From Deltaproteobacteria bacterium RBG_13_52_11 (GTDB lineage: Bacteria; Desulfobacterota; B13-G15; RBG-16-54-18): a stretch of DNA of 13,099 nucleotides. Both the position numbers and the translations under genes were made by a program. The stretch lies in contig MGQF01000059.1 in NCBI GenBank assembly GCA_001797745.1, forward strand, positions 1 through 13,099, written 5' to 3'. Numbering within the stretch: the stretch's first letter is position 1; the number at the start of each line of letters is the position of its first letter. This document shows positions 1-6,400 of this stretch, piece by piece. The notes below the pieces were generated by a model. That model was not told the DNA's origin and did not search any database. It saw nothing but the letters and a program-made list of their open reading frames with translations.

Positions 1-47
1 GTGGGCGCACCGTAGGAGCAGGTGTCGTCACCGAAATCATGGAGTAA
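1..47 (+). CDS. tuf: Elongation factor Tu, C-terminal end (partial)
   Basis: Only the last 14 residues and the TAA stop (45-47) are in the window; the gene begins upstream. The visible peptide, GRTVGAGVVTEIME, matches the conserved end of EF-Tu, the GTPase that delivers aminoacyl-tRNA to the ribosome. rpmG starts 12 nt after the stop, with a purine-rich GGGAACAGAGAG stretch between them that can serve as its ribosome binding site, so the two genes are probably on one transcript. A tuf copy just ahead of rpmG/secE/nusG is a familiar bacterial arrangement. The fragment is too short to say anything about the rest of the protein. Confidence 0.9.
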   Translation, partial: GRTVGAGVVTEIME

Positions 48-59
48 GGGAACAGAGAG

Positions 60-209
60 ATGAGGACAATTATCACCCTTGCCTGCACAGAGTGTAAGAG
101 GAGGAATTACACCACTACGAAAAATAAAAAGACTAAACCGGATAAGCTGGATTTTAGGAAATATTGCCGTTTTTGTCAGAGGCATACCCTTCATAGAGAA
201 ATACGATAG
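60..209 (+). CDS. rpmG: 50S ribosomal protein L33, zinc-binding form
   Basis: A 49-residue ORF starting ATG at 60 and ending TAG at 207-209. The protein begins MRTIITLACTECKRRNYTTT and has two CxxC pairs, Cys9/Cys12 and Cys36/Cys39, which mark the zinc-ribbon (C+) form of L33. L33 is a small protein of the large ribosomal subunit near the tRNA exit site. Length and composition (rich in Lys and Arg) are normal for the family. In organisms with several L33 copies, the cysteine-containing form is often the one used when zinc is plentiful; whether a cysteine-free paralogue exists elsewhere cannot be seen here. It lies between tuf and tRNA-Trp, a common position for rpmG. Confidence 0.95.
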   Translation: MRTIITLACTECKRRNYTTTKNKKTKPDKLDFRKYCRFCQRHTLHREIR

Positions 210-262
210 ACTCGGGGATTTTATATAAGGAAGGTTCTCTGCCTTCTAACCGAAACAACTTG

Positions 263-339
263 AGGCCAGTAGCTCGAACGGCTAGAGCACCGGACTCCAA
301 ATCCGGGGGGTGGGGGTTCAAATCCCTCCTGGCCTGCCA
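263..339 (+). tRNA. trnW: tRNA-Trp (anticodon CCA)
   Basis: A full cloverleaf can be folded by eye. The acceptor stem AGGCCAG (263-269) pairs with CTGGCCT (329-335), followed by discriminator G and an encoded CCA (337-339). The D arm contains AGCTC/GAGC. The anticodon stem CCGGA (290-294) pairs with TCCGG (302-306) around the loop CTCCAAA, giving anticodon CCA at 297-299, which reads UGG. The T arm has a GGGGG stem (312-316), the TTCAAAT loop and CCCTC (324-328), with one G-U pair. It sits 53 nt after rpmG and 70 nt before secE on the same strand, so it is probably cut out of a longer mRNA-type transcript. Confidence 0.97.
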
Positions 340-409
340 CTATATGCTCTTCATTCTTTCCGAATTCCTTGCTCGTCCTGAGTCAAGAATCTAAGGGAAA
401 GGGAATACT

Positions 410-607
410 ATGGCCGTTAAGGTACAAAAGATCTTTCAATTCTTGAAAGAGGTCAGGTTCGAACTTAAACGGGTTACGTGGCCTACCCGCAAGGAAACAT
501 TAGCGGGAACAGCGGTGGTTTTGATCATCGTCTTTATTGCGGCCTTCTTTTTAGGTATCGTAGATATAGGGCTTTCCGAATTGATCAGGATGGTCCTCAG
601 CCGCTAA
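410..607 (+). CDS. secE: Protein translocase subunit SecE
   Basis: A 65-residue protein of the short, single-span SecE type (E. coli SecE is longer, with three spans). SecE clamps the SecY channel in the inner membrane and is needed for protein export. An amphipathic N-terminal region with the family motif ELKRVTWPTRKE (about residues 18-29) is followed by one hydrophobic span at about residues 33-54 and a short tail. The W-P pair in this motif is characteristic. Start ATG 410 is preceded by a purine-rich AAGGGAAAGGGAA. nusG follows after 35 nt, the usual secE-nusG pairing. Confidence 0.96.
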   Translation: MAVKVQKIFQFLKEVRFELKRVTWPTRKETLAGTAVVLIIVFIAAFFLGIVDIGLSELIRMVLSR

Positions 608-642
608 CCACAGAAAGGCAGAAACAGAGAGAAGATCGCACT

Positions 643-1206
643 ATGGCGCAAACATGGTATATCGTCCATACCTACTCCGGATATGAAAATAAAGTCAAAG
701 CCTCTTTGGAGGAGCGAATCAGAAAGTTCGAAGAAGAAAAGGAGAGGCGGGGCGAGAAGGATGTGAGGGGGAAATTGATCTCTGAAATCCTGATTCCCAC
801 AGAGACGGTTATAGAGCTGGTCAAGGGGAAAAAGAAAACCTCCTCGCGCAAGATATTCCCCGGCTATATCCTGGTTAAGATGGAACTCAATGATGAAACC
901 TGGCACGTGGTAAAAGATACCCCCAAGGTAACAGGTTTTGCGGGCAGCCGAACTCAACCTACCCCCCTTTCTAATAAAGAGGCGGAGGAACTCATCACCC
1001 AGATCACCGAGGGTGCCTATACACCGAAACCGAAGGTCACCTTTGACGAAGGGGAGAGCGTGCGGGTAATCGACGGTCCTTTCACCAATTTTGTGGGGAC
1101 GGTCCAAGAGGTAAAGCCCGACAAGAGAAAAGTGAAGGTCCTGATCAGCATCTTCGGCAGGGCGACCCCTATCGAATTGGACTTCATTCAGATAGAACGT
1201 AATTAA
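643..1206 (+). CDS. nusG: Transcription termination/antitermination factor NusG
   Basis: A 187-residue protein. NusG binds the RNA polymerase clamp, stimulates elongation, and couples polymerase to Rho or to the ribosome through S10. The N-terminal NGN domain starts MAQTWYIVHTYSGYENKVKA and includes the conserved KIFPGYILVKM segment. The C-terminal KOW domain (about residues 130-187) contains VRVIDGPFTNFVGTVQEV and ends in SIFGRATPIELDF, all typical. I chose ATG 643 because the standard N-terminus begins there and a purine-rich GAGAGAAG lies just upstream. The frame is open back to 478, but that extension would overlap secE and resembles nothing in NusG. The NGN domain has a charged stretch of roughly 11 extra residues (about 28-42: KFEEEKERRGEKDVR) compared with the shorter NusG proteins I remember. 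Confidence 0.97.
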   Translation: MAQTWYIVHTYSGYENKVKASLEERIRKFEEEKERRGEKDVRGKLISEILIPTETVIELVKGKKKTSSRKIFPGYILVKMELNDETWHVVKDTPKVTGFAGSRTQPTPLSNKEAEELITQITEGAYTPKPKVTFDEGESVRVIDGPFTNFVGTVQEVKPDKRKVKVLISIFGRATPIELDFIQIERN

Positions 1207-1224
1207 TCATCAAAGGAAAGCATT

Positions 1225-1653
1225 ATGGCGAAGAAAAAAGAGGTAATGGGATTGATCAAGTTGCAGATACCGGCCGGACAAGCTACTCCCTCCCCTCCGG
1301 TAGGTCCTGCCCTGGGGCAGTATGGACTCAACATTATGGAATTTTGCAAGGCCTTTAATGAAAAAACCAAGGGGCAGGAGGGAACCATCATTCCGGTAGT
1401 CATCACGGTATACACCGATAGGACATATACCTATATAATAAAAACTCCTCTCACCTCGATGCTCTTAAAACAAGCCGCCAAGATCGCCAAGGGGTCGGGA
1501 GAACCCAATAAGACGAAGGTGGGAGAGATCACCAAAGAGCAGATCAGCAAGATCGCTCACATCAAGATGCCTGATCTCAACGCTAATAATCTCGATGCGG
1601 CCATCAAGATGATCGAAGGAACGGCCAGGAGCATGGGAATAAAAATAGTATAG
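1225..1653 (+). CDS. rplK: 50S ribosomal protein L11
   Basis: A 142-residue protein, the normal length for L11, which binds the GTPase-associated region of 23S rRNA and forms the base of the L7/L12 stalk. The N-terminal domain carries the hallmark proline-rich segment PSPPVGPALGQ (residues 22-32), the flexible part that touches EF-G and release factors and is the thiostrepton/RelA-response region. The C-terminal RNA-binding domain ends ARSMGIKIV. ATG 1225 follows AAAGGAAAG at a suitable distance, and only 18 nt separate it from the nusG stop, which indicates one operon. That gap leaves little room for a separate regulatory leader. Confidence 0.98.
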   Translation: MAKKKEVMGLIKLQIPAGQATPSPPVGPALGQYGLNIMEFCKAFNEKTKGQEGTIIPVVITVYTDRTYTYIIKTPLTSMLLKQAAKIAKGSGEPNKTKVGEITKEQISKIAHIKMPDLNANNLDAAIKMIEGTARSMGIKIV

Positions 1654-1664
1654 GGGAAGGTGCT

Positions 1665-2372
1665 ATGGGTAAGGAGGGCAAAAAATACAGAGAAGCCAAA
1701 AATAAAATCGACAGAACCAAACGGTACACCTTGGAAGAGGCATTACAACTCCTGCCTGAAACCTCCTACGCCCGCTTCGATGAGGGTATTGATGTCGCCA
1801 TCCGCCTGGGGGTAGACCCCAAAAAGCCTGACCAAATGGTCAGGGGAACGGTGATCCTCCCCCATGGAACGGGAAAAGAGGTAAAGGTCCTGGTCTTTGC
1901 CCAGGGAGAAAAGGAGAAAGAGGCCCGGGAAGCAGGGAGCGATTTTGTGGGCGGAGAAGAATTAGTGGAAAAGATATCACAGGGGTGGTTAGAATTCGAC
2001 AAGGCCATTGCCACCCCTGATATGATGAAGGTGGTCAGCAAGTTGGGCAAGATCTTGGGGCCGCGGGGTCTGATGCCCAATCCAAAGGTAGGTACGGTTA
2101 CCTTTGAGGTGGGCAAGGCAGTGCAGGATGTCAAGTCTGGCAAGGTGGAGTTCAAGATAGATAAGGCAGGAAATCTCCACGTCTCCGTGGGAAAAGTCTC
2201 CTTCGGTCAGGAAAAGTTGAGGGAGAACATCAGCACCCTTTTGGACTCCGTCATCAAGGCAAAACCCGCCTCCAGCAAGGGAACCTATGTGAAAGGGCTC
2301 GCCATCTCTACGACGATGGGACCAGGGATCAAGGTTGATCCCCTCTCGGTAAAGAATCTGATGAGGGTGTAG
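1665..2372 (+). CDS. rplA: 50S ribosomal protein L1
   Basis: A 235-residue protein of normal L1 length. L1 binds the mobile L1 stalk of 23S rRNA and helps release deacylated tRNA; in many bacteria it also represses its own rplKA mRNA. The signature loop GPRGLMPNPKVGT (residues 132-144) is intact. The N-terminus MGKEGKKYREAKNKID and the C-terminal TTMGPGIKVDP are typical. ATG 1665 is preceded by GGGGAAGG and lies 11 nt after the rplK stop, so the pair is translationally close. I could not identify an L1-binding mRNA mimic in the short gaps, though one could lie inside coding sequence. Confidence 0.98.
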   Translation: MGKEGKKYREAKNKIDRTKRYTLEEALQLLPETSYARFDEGIDVAIRLGVDPKKPDQMVRGTVILPHGTGKEVKVLVFAQGEKEKEAREAGSDFVGGEELVEKISQGWLEFDKAIATPDMMKVVSKLGKILGPRGLMPNPKVGTVTFEVGKAVQDVKSGKVEFKIDKAGNLHVSVGKVSFGQEKLRENISTLLDSVIKAKPASSKGTYVKGLAISTTMGPGIKVDPLSVKNLMRV

Positions 2373-2388
2373 CGAACCAAATCAAAAA

Positions 2389-2405
2389 GGGAGGAAGATA
2401 GGTTG
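2389..2405 (+). promoter_or_regulatory. Shine-Dalgarno plus TTG start of rplJ
   Basis: GGGAGG at 2389-2394 lies 8 nt before the TTG at 2403-2405. The next in-frame ATG comes far inside the conserved protein, so the site fixes TTG as the start of L10. Confidence 0.8.
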
Positions 2406-2924
2406 CAGAGAAGAGAAAAAGAGGTGTTGGTAGCAGATCTACACGAAAAGTTTAAAGAGGCCAAGGCCGCCATTCTGACGGATTTTACCGGCTTGAACGT
2501 AGAACAGATAACCCAGCTTCGCCGCACGCTGAAAAAGAGTGCGGTGGAATACAAGGTGGTAAAGAATACCCTATTACGGCGTGCCTCTCAAGATACCGAT
2601 ATCGAGCTCCTTGCGGAACACTTTGTCGGTCCCATTGCCATTGCCCTTGCCTATGAAGATCCTGTGGCACCAGCAAAGATATTGCTGGAGTTCAGCAAGG
2701 CGCAACCTGCCCTAGAGATCAAGGCAGGAATGGTGACGGGTACAGTAATGACTCTCAATGATATCAAGGCCCTAGCCTCCCTTCCAAGCAAAGAGGTTCT
2801 GCTGGCCAAGTTCTTATCGTTGCTGAAAGTCCTTCCCACCCGTTTTGTCCAGACTCTCAATAACCCGATACAGAGATTGGTATTGGTTTTGGACGGTGTA
2901 AAAAGAGCAAAAGAGAAGACGTAA
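2403..2924 (+). CDS. rplJ: 50S ribosomal protein L10
   Basis: A 173-residue protein, normal for L10 (P0), which anchors L7/L12 dimers to the ribosomal stalk base next to L11. The globular N-terminal part includes the typical TDFTGLNVEQ (26-35) and VVKNTLLRRA (52-61). The C-terminal helix that carries L7/L12 dimers runs from about residue 135 to the end (LLKVLPTRFVQTLNNPIQRL). It starts with TTG, supported by GGGAGG 8 nt upstream and by the absence of any early in-frame ATG. Only 30 nt separate it from rplA, so the long structured L10 leader known from E. coli is not present at this spot. Confidence 0.97.
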   Translation: MQRREKEVLVADLHEKFKEAKAAILTDFTGLNVEQITQLRRTLKKSAVEYKVVKNTLLRRASQDTDIELLAEHFVGPIAIALAYEDPVAPAKILLEFSKAQPALEIKAGMVTGTVMTLNDIKALASLPSKEVLLAKFLSLLKVLPTRFVQTLNNPIQRLVLVLDGVKRAKEKT

Positions 2925-2933
2925 AAAAGCACA

Positions 2934-2946
2934 GGGGGATTCCCCC
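2934..2946 (+). other. Small GC hairpin between rplJ and rplL
   Basis: GGGGG (2934-2938), loop ATT, CCCCC (2942-2946) form a perfect five-pair stem. It lies in the 50-nt rplJ-rplL gap, ending 10 nt before the strong rplL ribosome binding site. No run of T follows, so it is not a classical terminator. It may affect mRNA decay or processing, allowing rplL to be expressed more than rplJ; that role is inference. Confidence 0.5.
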
Positions 2947-2956
2947 AAAGAAGTCT

Positions 2957-2977
2957 TAAGGAGGTAACGAGGAAATG
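2957..2977 (+). promoter_or_regulatory. Full-consensus Shine-Dalgarno of rplL
   Basis: TAAGGAGGT (2957-2965) is a nine-base perfect match to the usual 16S rRNA 3' end, 9 nt before the ATG at 2975. It is stronger than the sites of rplK, rplA and rplJ. This fits the known need for several L7/L12 copies per ribosome against one L10. Confidence 0.8.
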
Positions 2978-3370
2978 ACAAAAGCTAAGCTGACGAAAGA
3001 GGATTTGATCAAGTACATTGAGGAGATGCCCGTGCTGGAGTTGGCGGAATTGGTCAAAGAGCTGGAAGATCGTTTTGGTGTGACAGCAGCACCAATGGCC
3101 ATGGGTGTGGCACCCGCAACTGCGCCAGGTGCAGCGGCAGCACCCGCCGAAGAGGAGAAGGTGGAGTTCGATATCGTCTTGACCGGTTTTGGCGACAAGA
3201 AGATACAGGTGATCAAGGCGGTGCGGGAAGTGACCAACCTCGGCCTGAAAGAGGCCAAAGATTTGGTTGAAGGGGTCCCCCAAACGGTAAAGGAAAGGGT
3301 TGCAAAAGAAGAAGCCGAAAAGATCAAACAGAAATTGCAGGAGGCTGGGGGGACAGCAGAGATCAAATAG
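2975..3370 (+). CDS. rplL: 50S ribosomal protein L7/L12
   Basis: A 131-residue acidic stalk protein that recruits and activates translational GTPases. An N-terminal dimerisation domain (about 3-35, LTKEDLIKYIEEMPVLELAE) is followed by an Ala/Pro/Gly-rich flexible hinge (about 37-58). The C-terminal factor-binding domain (about 61-131) contains FDIVLTGFGDKKIQVIK and GLKEAKDLVE. Length is slightly above the roughly 120-residue norm, mainly in the hinge. Its ribosome binding site is full consensus and a GC hairpin lies just upstream, both consistent with higher expression than rplJ. rpoB follows after 125 nt, the largest intergenic gap in the window. Confidence 0.98.
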   Translation: MTKAKLTKEDLIKYIEEMPVLELAELVKELEDRFGVTAAPMAMGVAPATAPGAAAAPAEEEKVEFDIVLTGFGDKKIQVIKAVREVTNLGLKEAKDLVEGVPQTVKERVAKEEAEKIKQKLQEAGGTAEIK

Positions 3371-3442
3371 CGGTGTTCAAAGATTTAATATCCATCGAGA
3401 GGGGGCTTCTCACATATGCTCGGGGGAAAGAAACCAGCAGGT

Positions 3443-3462
3443 AAGGGGAGGAGTCCCTTTTT
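3443..3462 (+). terminator. Possible attenuator between rplL and rpoB
   Basis: AAGGG (3443-3447) can pair with CCCTT (3455-3459) around a 7-nt loop, and the T-run TTTTT (3458-3462) overlaps the end of the stem. This resembles a weak intrinsic terminator. It sits in the rplL-rpoB gap, where E. coli has a well-known partial attenuator that lowers rpoBC transcription relative to the ribosomal genes. A second, weaker hairpin is possible at 3397-3411 (GAGAGG/CTTCTC with a GGG loop and one G-T pair). Only five pairs in the main stem keep confidence low. Confidence 0.35.
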
Positions 3463-3495
3463 CCACCTCGTTTTAATATAAAAGAGGATTCTTAT

Positions 3496-6400
3496 ATGGC
3501 ACGTTCCATTATTGATCGTCGGAGGCTCCGGAAGGATTACGGCAAAATCAAGGAGATTCTGGAGATCTCCAATCTCATTGAGATCCAGTTGCGGTCTTAT
3601 GAACAGTTCCTCCAAAAGGACCTCCCCCCGGAAGAACGCAAAGACATCGGCTTACAGGGGGTATTTAAACAGGTCTTTCCTATCAAGGACTTCTATGAAA
3701 CGGTGGAGCTACGCTTTGTGAAATATCGCTTGGGGAAACCCAAGTACGACGTCCAGGAATGTCTCATGAAGGGAATAACCTATGCTGCCCCGTTGCGGGT
3801 GACTATCCAGCTCATCATCTACGATGTCCAAGAAGGGGTGAAAACAGGACAGATAAAGGCCATCAAAGAACAGGAGGTGTACTTCGGTGAGGTCCCCCTT
3901 ATGACAGATAACGGGACCTTTATCATCAATGGCACAGAAAGGGTGATCGTCAGCCAACTTCACCGCTCCCCTGGCGTCTTTTTCGGTCAGGAGCTACCCA
4001 AAACCCATATGGGAAGACCCCTCTACTTCTCCCGGATCATCCCTTATCGGGGCTCCTGGATCGATCTGGAGTTTGACCAAAAGGACATACTCTACGTACG
4101 CATTGACAGGAGGAGAAAGATCCCTGTAACGGTCTTCCTCAAGGTACTCGGTTATTCCACCCAAGACCTCTTGGACATCTTCTATCATAAAGAAAAGATC
4201 TTCGTAAACCCCCATGGGTTTCACAAGAAGGTAGATCACAGCCTCCTGGTGGGGCAGAAGGCGTCGTCAGATATTGTAGACCCCAAGACAAATGAGGTCC
4301 TCATCAAAAAGCACAGGAAAATCACCGAGGGGATCGTGCAAAAGCTCGAGGACGCAGGCATTTTTGAGGTCTCAGTTGAACCTGACACGTTGGTGGAAAG
4401 GGTGGCGGCCAGGGATATTGTGGATCCTGTCACTGGAGAGATTATCGTTGAAATCGATCGAGAGCTGACCGAAGAGAAGATTCAGGAGATCAAGGAGCGG
4501 GGGATAAAGGAATTTGAGGTCCTCCTCATCGAGGAAGTAAAAAGCAGCCCCTCCATGAGGGAAACCCTCTTGGCGGATAAGATCGTCCTGTCTGAAGATG
4601 AAAAGGAACGGTTACCCCTTGCCGATCCTGCCGTCATTGCACAAAAGGAACAGGAAAAAGCCAGCATCGAGATCTACCGCCGTCTGCGTCCAGGGGATCC
4701 CCCCACTTTGGAAACAGCCAAGACTTTGTTTAACAATCTCTTCTTCAACCCAGAGAGGTATGATCTCTCCAAGGTAGGCCGTATGAAGATCAATCATAAG
4801 TTGGGCCTCGATGTCCCCTCGGAGGTCACCACCCTCAGACGCGAAGATATCTTGGAGGTGGTAAAATACCTCATCGGCCTCAAGGATGGGAGAGGAAGCG
4901 TAGACGACATTGATCATCTTGGTAACCGTCGGGTGAGGACGGTGGGGGAACTGTTGCAGAATCAGTTTCACATCGGTTTGGTCAGGGTGGAGAGGGCCAT
5001 CAAAGAGCGGATGAGCCTCCAGGAGGTGGAGACCCTGATGCCCCATGACCTCATCAACTCGAAACCTTTAACAGCCCTGGTGCGGGAGTTTTTCGGAAGC
5101 AGTCAGCTCTCCCAATTCATGGATCAGACAAACCCCCTCTCCGAGATCACCCACAAGAGGCGGCTGAGCGCCTTGGGCCCCGGAGGTCTCACCAGAGAGA
5201 GGGCCGGTTTCGAAGTCCGAGATGTTCACCCCTCCCACTACGGGAGGATCTGTCCCATCGAAACCCCGGAAGGTCCAAATATCGGATTGATCGTCTCTCT
5301 CAGTACCTTTGCTCGAGTTAACGAGTATGGCTTCATCGAGACCCCCTACCGTAAGGTAGAAAATGGACGGGTTACCGAAAAAATCGAATACCTCTTCGCC
5401 CTGGATGAGGAGAAATACACCATCGCCCAGGCCAACGCCCCGATCGATGAGGAAGGGAGGTTTACGGCCCCTCTCGTCTCTGCCAGGAAGGCCGGAGAGT
5501 TCATCATCGTAAAGCCGGAGGAAGTGGATTACATGGATGTCTCTCCTCGGCAACTGGTCAGTGTGGCGAGCTCTCTCATCCCCTTCTTGGAGAACGATGA
5601 CGCCAACCGCGCACTGATGGGTTCCAATATGCAAAGGCAGGCAGTCTCCCTGCTGCGCACCGAAGCACCGCTGATCGGCACCGGAATGGAGCGAATAGTG
5701 GCCAGGGATTCGGGGGTCACGGTGGTGGCCAAAAGAGAAGGCGTCGTAGAAAGTATAGACGCCTCCCGGATCGTAGTCAAGGCAGAGGAGAATGATGAAG
5801 GGGTGGGGGTGGATATTTACAATCTCACCAAGTATCAACGTTCTAATCAGGGGACCTGCATCAATCAGAAACCGATCGCGTCTAAAGGTGAGCGCTTAGA
5901 AAAAGGAGAGGTCATCGCCGATGGCCCATCTACCCACATGGGTGAACTCGCCTTGGGGCGCAATGTCCTCGTCGCCTTCATGCCCTGGGGCGGTTATAAC
6001 TTTGAGGACTCCATGCTCATCAATGAGAAGCTCTTGAAGGAAGACATATATACCTCCATTCATATCGAGGAATTGGAGTGCGTGGCTCGCGATACCAAGC
6101 TCGGCAAGGAAGAGATTACCCCCGATATCCCTAATGTGGGTGAAGAGATGTTGAAGGATCTCGATGAGAGTGGAGTCATCCGCATTGGGGCAGAGGTGAA
6201 GCCGGGGGACATCTTGGTGGGCAAGATCACCCCCAAAGGGGAAACCCAGCTCTCACCCGAAGAGAAACTGCTGCGAGCCATCTTCGGCGAGAAGGCAAGC
6301 GATGTCAAGGACACCTCTCTTCGAGTCCCCCATGGGATAGAAGGGGTCGTGATTGATGCCAAGGTCTTCACCAGGAGAGGGGCGGAAAAAGACAAGAGGG

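Noticed and set aside
190..229. TTATAT/TATAAG near 221-229 as a promoter for the tRNA
   Set aside because: No -35-like element stands at a 16-18 nt spacing; the nearest, TTCATA at 190-195, is about 25 nt away.
230..246. GAAGG/CCTTC stem just before tRNA-Trp as a terminator of rpmG
   Set aside because: The stem is five pairs, mostly pyrimidine/purine simple sequence, and is not followed by a T-run. It does not support termination.
340..409. Imperfect inverted repeat ATTCCTTG/CAAGAAT between tRNA-Trp and secE
   Set aside because: It has a bulge and a long loop and no T-run, so it is neither a convincing terminator nor an operator.
478..642. Upstream in-frame extension of nusG
   Set aside because: It would overlap secE by about 130 nt, and the added peptide does not resemble NusG. 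The standard N-terminus and a purine-rich site support ATG 643.
3474..3479. TAATAT before rpoB as a -10 element
   Set aside because: No matching -35 element is present, and it directly adjoins the ribosome binding site, which would leave almost no leader.
5089..5175. Possible rifampicin-resistance changes in RpoB
   Set aside because: All main resistance positions carry the sensitive-type residue. The only difference seen, Thr545 at E. coli N518, also occurs naturally in other bacteria as I recall.
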